Shown piece by piece: positions 1 through 11,900 of a stretch of DNA of 50,942 nucleotides. A program made the translations under genes and the position numbers. The stretch comes from Vitrella brassicaformis (taxonomy: Eukaryota; Sar; Vitrellaceae). The notes beneath the pieces are model-generated. The model made no database searches. It saw only the letters and a program-made list of their open reading frames with translations, and was not told where the DNA came from. Numbering within the stretch: the stretch's first letter is position 1; each line of letters begins with the position of its first letter. The stretch is taken from the NCBI GenBank assembly GCA_001179505.1, contig CDMY01000492.1, positions 1 to 50,942 on the forward strand, given 5' to 3'.

Positions 1-1254
1 GCCCCGATTGGCACGCCTGCCTTCGAGGACCGCACTCTGCAGGCCATTGTGGCCGGCCATCAGCGTCTGCTCGACGCGCTCGTCGCCTTCTCCAGCGACA
101 GCTGGGACTTTGCCGTCCAAGGCGCCAACCTGCTGCTCCGCTACTGTGGATCTCCCCGTCTCCTCTATTGGTGTCGTCTGCTCGCCCCCTCTCCCTCCCT
201 CCTCGCCACCGCCCGTGCTCACGATGACGCGAAGATGGCTGCATTCGAGCGCATCTCCCGCGCGGGCGCCCTGCCTTTGTCCGCGCGACGGCAGGTGCAG
301 CTCCCCATCCGGCTGGGGGGCTTCGGTTTGGTGTCAACGGCGCGTGTGGCGTCGGCTGCGTATCTGGGCTCGGTGGCTGCTACTGTGGGGGACGTGTGGG
401 ATCGTTTTCGTGGGCACTCCTGGATGCTTGGGACCGAAGCCGCCCTCTTGGCCCTGCCTTGGCTCGCCCAAGCTGCATCCGCCCGCACCGATCTCCTCGT
501 CTCTATCCCCTCGGCCGCCGTTCCCCCCGTCTCGCAGTTCATCGCCCGCCCTCACGCTCGGCTGCAGCAGCGGCTGAGCGAGGCCCTTGCCAAGCAGGAC
601 TTCACTGTGCTGCTCGAGTCGTTCCCCGTCGGCAGCCGGGAGCGGGCGCGCCTCCTCGCCTGCCAGGGGCCCCTGTCGTCTGGCTGGCTCTCCGCCATCC
701 CTGGCCAGTCGAGCGGCGTCAACCGGAAGTGCCTCAACAGCTTCGCCTACCGCATGGCCACTGCCGTCACCCTCGGCCTCCCTTTCCCCCTCGCCAACCT
801 GTCGTCAACATGCACGTGTGGGGCGGCCATCGACGCACTCGGCGACCACTTCTTTCTCTGCCACCAGGCGACGGCGGAGCGCGTCTTCAAGCACAACACC
901 CTGTTGGACGTGTTCAAGTCCATCCTGGCGGAAGTCGGCATTCCGGTCGTGGCAGAGGTGCCCCTCCGCTCTCTCGGCATCACCCCACCCGACTCGGACC
1001 CCAACAGCCAGCGCATGGACCTCTTCTTCACTGTGGACGGTGAGGGCATCCTCGCCGACGTCACCGTCCGCCACCCCTGCCGACCCGACAACTCCACCCC
1101 CCACCACCGCTCCGTCAATCGCACCAATGGCCGCCTGCCGGGCGGTGCCGTGGCGGCTTCGGGGGAGAGGGAGAAGGAGCGCAAGTATGGGGCCAACTGT
1201 CGGCAGCAGGGCTACACATTCATCCCCCTCGCGGCGGAGACGTTCGGCTGTTAG
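1..1254 (+). CDS. RT-retroelement ORF, C-terminal part (partial at window start)
   Basis: The frame is open from base 1 to a TAG at 1252-1254 (417 codons), so the 5' part with the RT domain lies outside the window. Seen: a thumb-like region with LGGFGL near residue 105, a repeated-family motif GPLSSGWLSAIP near residue 224, a Cys/His cluster CTCG..GDHFFLC near 272-287, then RMDLFF..ILADVTV near 338-353, which resembles the core of a PD-(D/E)XK nuclease, and a terminal EREKERKYG..FIPLAAETFG block. This order matches RT proteins with a C-terminal zinc-finger plus restriction-like endonuclease tail, widespread in protist and cnidarian genomes. The nuclease role is inference. The DNA after the TAG still aligns with another copy in this window (27.2-27.5 kb), so the stop may be premature. 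Confidence 0.75.
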   Translation, partial: APIGTPAFEDRTLQAIVAGHQRLLDALVAFSSDSWDFAVQGANLLLRYCGSPRLLYWCRLLAPSPSLLATARAHDDAKMAAFERISRAGALPLSARRQVQLPIRLGGFGLVSTARVASAAYLGSVAATVGDVWDRFRGHSWMLGTEAALLALPWLAQAASARTDLLVSIPSAAVPPVSQFIARPHARLQQRLSEALAKQDFTVLLESFPVGSRERARLLACQGPLSSGWLSAIPGQSSGVNRKCLNSFAYRMATAVTLGLPFPLANLSSTCTCGAAIDALGDHFFLCHQATAERVFKHNTLLDVFKSILAEVGIPVVAEVPLRSLGITPPDSDPNSQRMDLFFTVDGEGILADVTVRHPCRPDNSTPHHRSVNRTNGRLPGGAVAASGEREKERKYGANCRQQGYTFIPLAAETFGC

Positions 1255-1640
1255 GGTGGGAAGACTCTCACCCTGCTTCGCCGCCTAGCGCGACGCCGCG
1301 TTCCACGACCCGCCAGCTCTGCAGAAGATCGTGTGTTTTTTCATGAGGGTGTCATGAACCACTGAAGGCAGTGTTTGTCGGTGGCATTGATGCGATGGAA
1401 TGCTTTTCAAGTGTCCTGCCGCGCGCATCGTGCGGCCGATGGTCGGACACAGCAACGCGCAGGTCTGTTTCCTGAGGACCTCATCTCTCGAGGGCCCTAC
1501 AGGGCGCAAACCCGCACGTTCATCTGCCAGGACCGGCCATGAGGGGCTTGTTTTGGAGCTGAGGTTGTGGTTTGGGTTTGGCCTACATGGTGTCCTGCTG
1601 GCGTTTGAGCTGCTTGTCGCCTGTGATGATGTCAGATTGT
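1255..1640 (+). pseudogene. Degenerate 3' continuation of the first RT element
   Basis: After the TAG the DNA still resembles the copy at 27243-27541: blocks such as GTCATGAACCACTG, TTTTCAAGTGTCC and CGAGGGCCCTACAGG align with GTCATCAACCATTG, TTTGAAGTGGCC and CGCGGGCCATACAGG there, but the frame is broken several times. This indicates that the element's coding part once reached further. Bases 1640-1790 are TG-rich and show no feature I can name. Confidence 0.5.
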
Positions 1641-1796
1641 CGGTTTGGTTTGTGTCTGGATGCTGCGGCCGTTCATGTCGTGCGGTTCCCTTGTGTTTCC
1701 ACGATCGTGTTCGTTGTCTATGCACGTACATTACCGACTCCAGATCAGATTTTCTGATCGCTCATGCTTCTGTGAAAGTCAATTTTCACAACAGCG

Positions 1797-2095
1797 AAGA
1801 AAGACTTTGACACGCTCTTTGAGAGCTTCCCGGCTGGCAGCCGTGATCGATGCCGCCTCCTCTCCTGCCTGGGGCCTCTGTCGTCTGGCTGGCTGTCGGC
1901 CATCCCCGCCTATACCCGAGGTGACAAGCGCAAGTGCCTGAACAACTACGCCTACCGCATGACCACTGCCCTTACCCTCGGCCTCCCCTTCCCCCTCGCC
2001 AACCTGTCGTCCACATGCACGTGCGGGGCGACTATCGACGCACTGGGCGACCACTTCTTCCTCTGCCACCAGGCGACGGCCGAGCGTGTGTTGTA
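1797..2095 (+). pseudogene. Second RT-element copy, internal fragment
   Basis: One frame reads KKDFDTLFESFPAGSRDR...GPLSSGWLSAIP...CTCG..GDHFFLCHQATAERV, colinear with residues about 198-295 of the first copy and very similar at DNA level (for example the block from CCTCGGCCTCCC to GCCACCAGGCGACGG). It has no start and stops abruptly after AERV, where the inverted-repeat element at 2086-2545 begins. The continuation seen in the first copy (FKHNTLLDVF) is not found on the far side of that element, so the copy was truncated or rearranged, not simply interrupted. Confidence 0.75.
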
Positions 2096-2545
2096 TATAC
2101 AGGCAATGGGACCTTGAACCCTAGTCCTCGCCGGAGGCTCGGCCATACGGTTCAAGGTCCCATTGCCTGTACAAAGGAAGGTTAAGGGTTTGTAGGGCGC
2201 AGATGGGTGTCAAACAAGCTGCTATGCTGGGGGCCGGAGGCAGGAGGCAGCAGCAATTAAAGGCACTTTGAAAGCAACTTATTTTAAATCTTTGAAAGAA
2301 AGGAGGCGCCGAGATATAGCAGTCTTTAAAGCCAGTGAATGAAAGCACTTAGAAAACCTATGCAAGTGTCTTATCAGATCGCCATAGGGTGCAGATGGGT
2401 GTCAAACAAGCTGCTATGCTGGGGGCCGGAGGCAGGAGGCAGCAGCAATTAAAGGCACTTTGAAAGCAACTTATTGTAAACCTTCCTTTGTAACTCCGGC
2501 TCGGCCATAGGGTTCAAGGTCCCATTGCCTGTATATACAACACAC
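2086..2545. mobile_element. MITE-like element with perfect 38-bp terminal inverted repeats
   Basis: Bases 2086-2123 and 2508-2545 are exact reverse complements over 38 bp (core TACAGGCAATGGGACCTTGA). A third, inverted copy of the same end lies at 2139-2171, so 2097-2171 can fold as a long hairpin with a loop of about 29 nt. The interior carries an 85-bp direct repeat and no coding frame. Size and structure fit a non-autonomous DNA transposon (MITE or foldback); the superfamily cannot be told because no clear target-site duplication is visible. It ends only 38 bp before the proposed start codon of the large receptor gene. Confidence 0.75.
2199..2475. repeat. 85-bp direct repeat pair inside the MITE
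   Basis: Bases 2199-2283 and 2391-2475 are identical over 85 bp (both start GCAGATGGGTGTC and end GCAACTTATT), with an unrelated AT-richer segment between. Together with the duplicated right end this suggests the element is a composite of two nested or recombined copies. Confidence 0.85.
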
Positions 2546-2583
2546 ATTGGCCGTCGCTGGTCCCGGATCGCTCCGGCCCCGAG

Positions 2584-2949
2584 ATGCCCCCAACGCAGCT
2601 CCTTCTCCCCTCTTCTCTCTCCCCTCTTCTCTCCCGCATGGGCATCTTATCGGCTCTTGTCTGTCTGGTCGTTTTCCTTTCGTATCTATTGACGGTTCTT
2701 GCGCCGCCCAAGAAGTATTATGGAACGCCAGACTTTCCCAGCGCGTGGCTCCATCGGCCCCATAGCTGCAGGTACATCTGCCCAGCGCGCTCCATGTGGG
2801 GTCTAAGGCTTCTTTTGCGTGTGTGTCTTGCGTGGGTGACACTGTGGCTCTTGCTTAGTTGGTACTACATTGACGCTGCGCAGGCCCGCAAGTACGATGA
2901 CTTGCGAGAGTCCTGCGAAATGGCAAAGGAAGATATGAATGGAGACGTG
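2584..2949 (+). other. Proposed exon 1: two hydrophobic segments
   Basis: This is an open frame of 122 codons ending at a GTCAGT donor; it joins in phase 0 to the exon at 3018 (LVIDDDYES...). It holds two strongly hydrophobic stretches: one from GILSALVCLVV, and one from WGLRLLLRVCLAWV ending WYYID. They could be a signal anchor plus a second membrane pass. It starts only 38 bp after the MITE, so the normal promoter may have been displaced or lies within the element. Confidence 0.5.
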
Positions 2950-5900
2950 GTCAGTGATCGCGCTGGTGGCACGCACTGAATTCGCATCCATCTATTCGCT
3001 TGTCTGTCTGGCTGCAGCTGGTTATTGACGATGACTACGAGTCAAGGTGGCTGGCGGAGTACCTCCGCTCACAAGGGGAGACTGGTCTATCATATTGGAC
3101 CTTGTTCAAGAGAGTAAACAGCTACATGTCATCGCCAGCTAGGGTGTGTCGCCTGCCTGGTATCTGCGCTTGTCAGCTGGGAGATTGGCCGACTGAGCAG
3201 CCGGATAAGATGCCGGATCTCGGAGGAACAGCAACAGGTCATTCGCGCACAAGCCTATGCATGTATGCATGCATAGATTGGTCCTGTGTCGCTTGCTGTT
3301 TTGCGACAGAACGCTGTGGGTGGGTCCCAGGGGGTGATTGGGATTGGAATGGGGCTGCAGCTGGGTCGTGGGAGGTTCGTTGGGATAACAGAGAGCCCTG
3401 GTAGTTGAGCTACATGATCATTGATGTGATAATGTGTGGAGCGCGCTTGCCTGCGTCGTTCAGGGACGCGTCACATGGATGGGGGGTCGTGTCAGTCAAA
3501 GGGGCTGAATACGACGAGCCCTGGGACCTGGTCATGGTGTCAAGTGCCCACTCTACCTCCCGTCCTGCCATCGTAAGCAACCGAAAGGATGGACGTATAT
3601 ACATGTGCTTGCAGGCATTGATTGGTCTCGTCTCTTTCCTTCCTTCCTGTGTGCAGTGTGAGAAAAGAGAGAGCGCCTGTGGTCAGACCCAATCGATACA
3701 TTTGCTACCTTCAGCGACCCTTGTGGTTGTCCCTCTGCTTCAGTTGATGCTCCCACCGTCATGATCCGAACGGCCACAGCCTTTCCTGCGACGCCTGCAG
3801 ATCAGGTGTTCGAAGTAAACCTGACCTTCTCGGACCCGATCAACAACCTGAGTTTCGACGTCGATTTCACCAACCCAGCCAGCTGGCAGACCATTGGAGG
3901 GGTGGGGGGAGCCGTCGCGTCGATGCAACAGACCGGCACACACGAAATCAAGGAGACGATAAGGGCCGTGCAGCCGGGGTGGGTCACATTACAGGTGAAG
4001 GACATGGTGTTTACGCGCACGGCCGATGGGCAGCAAAACACAGCTTCAAACAAACTCATTTTCTACTCTGGTTGGCACCATGTACATAAGCAACATTTCT
4101 ACCGGCCTGGACTGGTGCATGCCCCACGTATCAGGTTGCCACATGGCGTGGAGTGAAGACAAAAGTGTGGATCCTTCAGAGACACTGAGCGCATACAGGT
4201 ACACATGCACGCGTGGAGACACCAATTCAAACGGATATATACATGCATACATACACGCGTTTCCCGCTCTCTCTCTCTTCCCTTCTTTCCCCCCTTCTAG
4301 TTGGTGGCATTGCGGCAGGTACAGTCTCGTTGGTGGCAGACAGTCAAAGTGCCTCACAGACACATTGGGCATGTGTGTGTGTGTGTGTCCAGGTTGTGCA
4401 AGGACCGGCCTGCATGCCAGATTTATGTGTTCGAAGCTGTGAGCGGCTTGCCGGGAGGCGGCACCCTCCCGTCAGCCTGTCACATCTATGAAGACCCCGA
4501 TTTTAGCGGCCCTGTCGATCCCAGTAAAGTCAAAAGCACGCGATCATGCGCCGAGAGGACAGGTGCATACACGCATACACAGTAGGTAGCGAAAGCACGT
4601 AACAATACATAACGCATTGATGCTTGCAGACGTCACCGCTCCCAGGCTGTCTCTGGTGCGCAAAGTGGACGGATCGGGAGCCATCCTGGGCGGCGGCACT
4701 CTCAACGCCTTCTATGACCACTCGAAGAACATTCACATGCACGTGGACATCTTCCTGAGCGAACCCATCAAGTACTTTGACCCCAGTGATCTCGAGGTCA
4801 CTGGGCAAAACTGTTCCATCTCTGGCGAGCTGGGCTTCGGTGGGGGATCTGCCGTCTTGAAGAAGAAATCCAATGGCATCGGCACGACCTGGCCCCCGTG
4901 GGACACACATTTCCGCCTCTTGGTGAGTCAGTCAGACACGCGCGCACATTTGAATCACCAAGTGTCACCTGTCTTTTGTTCGCCAGCTACGAATGGACGA
5001 GAGTCCTCCGTGGTTCGTTACGGGGAAGGTAACGATCGCACTGAGCCCCTCGTCAAACGCAAAGGACTTCTCCAACAGCCCCATCGCCCCTGGATCGGCC
5101 AGTATCGAATTCAACATCATCCCAGGTCACTCACATGTGACACTGCAGCGCGAAAAGACGAACGATAAATGCGTTGTCTCTCCGTCGCTGGTGTGCGTGC
5201 AGGGTGCGACACAATGCAGAGAATGAACGACACGGTTCTGACGGGCGGCACTCTGAAGGACTGGATGGGTGTGCCTGGGCATGATTTCGGATCGTGTGCT
5301 TACACGTGTCGAGTGGAGCCCTCGTGCAGTGGGTTCAGCTTCAACAAAAGCGACGGCACGTGTTGCCTCAAGTGGGGACCACAGGAGGATGGGGAGGGAG
5401 GGTGGGTGCCCTCAGCCATGACGTCAATCGACTCGGCCGTGCGCGACTGTCAATGCGCCACTGACTGCTTTGGTCAGTCCACGCTTCACGTTTACTGCAC
5501 GTACGAGACACACTGCGCGCGATTGGGGCTCGTTTCACTTGCAGAAGTTTTTCTGCCACAAGTGTGTGGCGACGGCATTGTTTCGGGCAATGAGACCTGT
5601 GACGACGGCAACGAGGCATCCTTGGATGGATGCTCCGCTACATGCCAAGAGGAAGATGGGTGGTTGTGCATGACGCCAGGCCAGCTGTGCTCACGTAGGG
5701 CAAATACCAACAAACATGTTGTGTGAAAGCAGCATGCGTGCTGATGTGGGAATCGCCGCCCCTCTGCCGGCTCCTTTTTTCTCCCGTTCAGCTCTAGTGT
5801 GCGGCGATGGACTGCTCGCTGGCTCCGAACAATGTGATGACAACAACACCGCGTCTCTCGACGGGTGCTCTGATGCGTGCCAGATTGAGGAGGGATGGAC

Positions 5901-8900
5901 CTGTCCCACGCCAGGGGAGCTTTGCGCACCAATCTGCGGCGATGGCCTCTTGAAGGGAAACGAGCAGTGTGACGATGGGGGCATAAACAATGGTGTGTCA
6001 AGCGGCGGGTACTGCAGACGAGACACGCCAGCGCATTGATTCTGTCGTCTGTCTGCATTCACGATGTGGTGTCCTCCTCCGTCTAGGCGATGGCTGCAGC
6101 GGTAGCTGCGGCATAGAATCAGGCTGGCTGTGTCCGACGCCGGGATCACCATGCGTTCGTAAGCACACAGGGAGACGACAGGGCTGTGTGTGGTTGCTGC
6201 CTGCATGTTGTCTGTCTGTCTGTCACTCAGCCAAGTGTGGCGACGACATTGTTGTGGGAAACGAGACCTGCGACGATGGCAATGAGGCATCATTAGATGG
6301 ATGCTCATCAATCTGCACCGTCGAGCCAGGGTGGACGTGCCCTATACCAGGGTCGCTCTGCGGTGAGAGCGACACAACGAGCCACGCTTGGCTGTCTCAT
6401 TGGCTTGTCTGTCTGCATGGGTCAGTTCGCATACCGACGGAACCCCCCACTACTGATAGCTGCTTTTGCTCAGAGGGCTTCGGCTGTGGTCAGCAGGCTT
6501 CATATACTCTAACCATTAATGTGACTGCTATGTCCTGCATACGTGCAGTCAACAACGTGTGCAGCAACTGTAGACTCGCATTCGGTCGGTCGGTCGGTCG
6601 GTCGGATGCGCCTGATTGCATGTGCCAAACACGTGACTGGACAGTGTCTTTGATATTTGATACATCATGTGCAGACACTCCGGTGCGGTATGCGTGCTAC
6701 CAGGACTGGACCGCTGACGAGTGCACGGAAGCCGGTGCAAACTACACATGGTGCGGCACAGGTGAGCGCGCGGTTTACCAATTCCTTCCCGTCTGTCTGA
6801 TCGCCACTGTCCTTCACTGTTGTGTAGCCCCGACGCCGCCCCCCTCACTGATCGATGACATCACCGATGACGTCGATAAGCTCAAAGTGAGCATGGCAGA
6901 GAGTGAGCCAGTCGCATCCCTTCCTGCCTCAGATCGACACTGACCCCTCACGTGTTGCCTTCCCACCATAGGACGAGCAGGCCCTGAACGAGACGCAGGT
7001 GGGTGATGCCATCGACGAGCTGCTGGATGAAGAAGAATCGGGCGGCCCCACCGCCCCGCCAATCGACTCGGTGGATGCCTTCGCTGAGCGGCTGGTGCGC
7101 GCGGTCCAGGTGGCCAACGCCCTCAAGAACAAGGACATGGACGGCGTCTTGCTTGAAAGAAATATCACCGATGGCGACGTCAAGGCACAGAAGCGAGTCA
7201 TCATGAGGGCACTGCTCAAAGACATCGCTAAGGTGACACGACCGACACGCCGTATGAACTCACGTTGCCAGAATGCACCCCGTGCTGTCTTGTGCTTTGC
7301 TTGCTATCCCTGCACGTCATGTTGTGCGTTAGGTGGCGACTGAGCGATCGACTGGCGGTCTCGTCGGCGTGGCGAGCACCCCATCTGAGGTGCTCCTGTC
7401 GGCCGTCACACTTGCGACAACGGTAGAGGCGGCCGACGAGGCAGAGAGCGCCGACATTGACGACACCTCGACGGCGGTCTCGGCATTCACCTCTCTCGCG
7501 AACATCTCGAAGGACGCCATCGCACAGGCAGACGACGCAACTGCAGCGGGGACAGCCAAGGCTCTCAGTGGCGTCGAACATTATCTGGACGCAGCAGCGG
7601 GCCTCTTCAGACAGCTTAAACGCACTGCTAAGTCCCCGCCAGCGCCGCAGGCGAGTCGACGGCTGACGGCCGACGCATATCATAATATGTCATCTGATAT
7701 CCACACGTCCACGGCGTGGCTGGGGGACGGCCTCGCGGGCAGCCTTGCCGCGTCTGCCCGAGACAGCGTGGAGGTCGTCAGCCCAAGCGGAGGCACACAT
7801 ATCAAAGTGGCGGACCCGGCCAGAGTCAGCGGGCAACCCGTATTGACGATGACCACGGCCCAGCAACCCGTGGCTGTGAGCTTTCCCTCATCAGTCGACT
7901 CTTCAACGGCCAGCTGCAGCGGGGCTCAGAGCGCCCAGAGCATACAGATGACCTTCTGGTCCCAGGATCCGTACACCTATGCTGACAGCGACGTTCCGAT
8001 CAACGAGACGCAGACCAACAACACCATCAAGAGCGCTGCCCAGGGCACCCTCACCGTGGAGGTGTGTAGCATAAATGTATCTCTAGCCTTAAGCATGCTG
8101 CCCTTCGTCTGCTCTGCTTGTTTGCCTCCCTCAGAGTCGCCAGTGTGGCAGTGCTTTGGCACTGCGTTCGTCCAGCGTCGACGAGCCATTTCGTCTCTTC
8201 CTGCCGCGGCCCTCTGCGACCCATCTGAGGCGCCTGCAATCGGCATCAGTGAACCGGACAGTGACTGTGGAGGAGGCGTGTGGGTTCTGGAACGACGCGA
8301 CGCACCAATGGGACACACAAGGTACATTTTTGGACTCCATTTCTTTGGAGGGACGCACACACACACATGCACGCATGCACATGTATCAATGCATGAATCA
8401 ATAATCACTTGTAGGGTGCCGCACAAGCGAAGCTCGCTCGAATGCTACCACTTTGTGCTGTGAGTGCGGTCACCTGACATCCTTCAGTTCACTTTTCAGG
8501 TGAGAGGCGATGCATCGCCGCATTTCAGGTGACGTTGCCTTTCCGTCTGCATGGGTGCATACAGGAGTGTGATTCGGGAGAGCAGCATTGAGGATGTGCT
8601 GGGTGGCGCCGGGGACTCCCTCAAGTGAGCACTGAGAGGATCGTGCGAGCCAGTATCATCGTAAATCGGTACCGTGCTCTTACGCATGGATGTAGGAACA
8701 TGGCTGACATTGACGCATGGGTCAAGAACATCGCGGGGACATTTGTGCTCGTCATGATCGCTATCCACCTCGTATGTTTGGCGCTATCGATATACTTCGA
8801 CTGTCGTCATCCGTACGCAAACACACTACCAAAGTGCAATGAACGTGGCCATACTACGCTGCTCACGTCTCTCTCTCTCTCTGTCCACCCGTGTGTAGCA

Positions 8901-11900
8901 TCACAGATCAGATTCTGCTCGACATTGTCAGCAACACAATTTACCAATCCACAACACACAAACAACAGCCTCTGTCTGTCTGTCTGTCTGTCTGGTCAGT
9001 GGATGACCGATCCACTTCTAGACGCGAGACACGCGGCGGTAAGTGAGTTCGTGAGTGCGTGAGTGCGTGAGTTGTGTGTGGGTAGAGCAGAGCCTGCCTT
9101 GCCGTCCATGCATGCATGGATACGTACCCTCCCTCTCTCCTTGGCTGGCTGACTTTCAGCGGACTCGTGTCCAGAAGGGCTTGCAATCTTGCACCCGCAG
9201 GGCCTACCATCCCTGGTGGTGTGATTTCTTCATATGCCGCCTGTTCGGGGGCATCTATCTTCACTGCAGAAAGCGAGAGCCCACCATGCACCTACAAGAG
9301 CTGCGCACTCTCAGGTGCGCCGCGCCCGATAGTTAGCACCCACGGCTGAGTCTGACACGCGGGCGGACGGCCCGTCCCCCCCTTGCCTGGCCTGCCTCAG
9401 GTCTGTCCGTCATGAGCTGATGCATGAGCCGACCAAGGGGCGGACCGAGGGCTTCACCAGCATCGAAGCTGTGGCTACCAAGGAGGTCACAAAGACAAGC
9501 CCTGTCTCCGTGTATTCGGCCTCCACAGAACACACGAAGCTGCGCAGTCGTGTGCACGAGCCGGTGAAGCCGCTGAACGACTTGATCAAAGAGTCTTGGC
9601 GCTCGGCGAAACCCAAAGAAACAGTAGACTCCCGGTTGATCGCCAACAAGGCCATGTCGGGGCTCAGCGATGTGTCTCTCTCGGAGTTCGTCATCAGCGG
9701 TGAGTTGTCGCCCCGCAAACGCATCATCAAACATGTCGGCTCGGAAGGAGGGTCGGATTCCGAGGACCGGACGCCCGTCGACGAGCCACGAGTCAGAGAG
9801 CTGTCGTTTACCCCCAGTGACCAGGCTGTGGTCGATGCCAGAGGCATGCGGTCCATGGTGGGGCCAGACAAGGACTGGAAGGACCGACCCAAGGACGTCA
9901 AATTGATCAAGTAAGCAAGCAAATGGCCGGCTGCCTGCCCGTCTCTTTCACTGCCTCTGTCTGCAACCAACGGTAACCCATTGAGTACGTGTCTTACTTA
10001 CTGAATTGCTTGACGCAGGAGTGGCGTCTTGAAGGAGGCGCTCCGCCAGCGTCTGTTGCTGGAGCTGCAGCGTCAGCAGGCCGCGGCTGTCATCATTCAG
10101 AGACGCTGGCGGGCCATTCTGGAGCGCATGGTGGCCGAAGCCGACGAACAGAAGGCTCAGGAGGCTCTCTGCGAGGGGCAAGCGGAGGTAAATGAGGCGC
10201 CCGTGCGGCCGGCACTCATTGGGCGCCCCCAGCTGCAGCAGGACACGGCCGACGCGACGAGACACGCACGCCATATCCAGTTCGCCAACATGGGCGAGCA
10301 GGTCGGCGATGCCGACTCCCCCATGTCCATCCACCGCCTGCAGACGGGCATGTCCGTCCAGCCGGGCCTTGAGAAGATCATGTCGACAGTGCGGGATGAC
10401 ATCGAGGGTGACACCGACAGCGCCGGTGGCGTATCGCCAAAGCTGCACACTGGCCAGACAATCCCCATCGACGCTTACTTCGGTGAAGAACCCGACGAAC
10501 AAGCTGACGTGAAGCTGACGGTGGACCGTGAGACCAAGGGCTGTAAGACAGGCTACAAGAAGTCCGTGTCAATCGTGGCCGAAGGAGACGGCAAAGGAGG
10601 AAAGAAGCGAACGGTTGCCGCAGCACGCCGCAAGTCTGTGACCGACTCGTGGCTCGATGTCAATGCCGGTAGGTAGTTACACATAGGTAGGTTATGTGTG
10701 TTGTAATATATCTAATGTCTATTTCTCCTTTGGCATGCAGAGGTCGACTTGATGGTGACTCTGTGGGGCGTCATGGCTGCTGTGTATAAATACAATGTGC
10801 CCTGTTTCTCTCAGGTGACCCGGACTCTCCGGCGAGTCGAATACGTTGAGTGGGGTCCAAGCAAGATGTTCCGTGAGGTGGTCAGACGGGACCATCCGCT
10901 GTTCAAGCTGTTCATACTGAACCCAACGTCTGCTTCACAGAGAGAGACAACAAAAAACGCACAAAGACACGGATAGAGATGTCTGCTCCTGTCTTTTGTG
11001 TGTCGCATGCTTTGTCAGGTATACTGCCGTGCAGCGCACCTTGTTCTTCGGCTCCATTAGTTTGGGCATCCTCACCATGTGCGCCGTGTTCTTTGACCGA
11101 CCGAGGCAGGGAGCGGGTGACACCGTCTTGTTGGCCTTCAATGGAAATGAGATCGCTTGGCAACTGACGTTGCGGCAACTAGTCGTGCTCCTCTGGTAAG
11201 CAAACACTAATGACTAATCAAAAGGTTGTGTCGCCGGGCGGGCTGGCTGCTACCTGGGTGGCACATTTTCTCTGATTCTCCGTGTAGGTCCATCATCCTG
11301 GCCAAACCGATCCCCTTGGCGCTCATCCTCCTCTTCCGCAAGGCCGTACCCCACATTCGACCCTCTGCCCGAAGAAGCAGTAAGGGGAAAAAAATGCGTG
11401 CGTCTTCTGTGGCTGCGGTGTGCGTGCATATTTGTGTACGTGCAGCTGCCTATTCACTCAAGACCGGCCTGTCTCAGAAAACTGCCTTCTTGCGTACGGT
11501 TGGCAGACCGGTCGCTGACATCACTGGCCGGCACTCTGGTAAGGCCTGCCTGTCCAAGGCGAAAGAGAAAACGCCTCTGTGGTATCCACCTGCACTGCCT
11601 TGCCCATCTTGTAGGTCATTTCCCACTTTCGACGAAGATGGCTGTGCTGTTTCGTTGGCGCCTGAAGGAGCGGATCGGCATCGCGATCGGGCTGCTGTAT
11701 TGGTTCGCATGTGATGCCTTCCTGCTCCTTTTCGCCTTCTCTGAGCGGCTGGCGGAGTCCACTCCCGAGCGGCCGCCGAGGATCATCTACCAAGTGAGCA
11801 GATAGGAGCACATACACTACACACACCATGAGACCATGTGGTACGTGACCCAGTGTGCGTATCAACAGATTTGGACACAGCATGGTTTGTGTATGTGTGC

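Noticed and set aside
5545-6362. Recent bacterial transfer because of DUF4215-like repeats
   Set aside because: Each repeat is split by spliceosomal introns with consistent phase and is embedded in a eukaryotic receptor; any transfer would be ancient.
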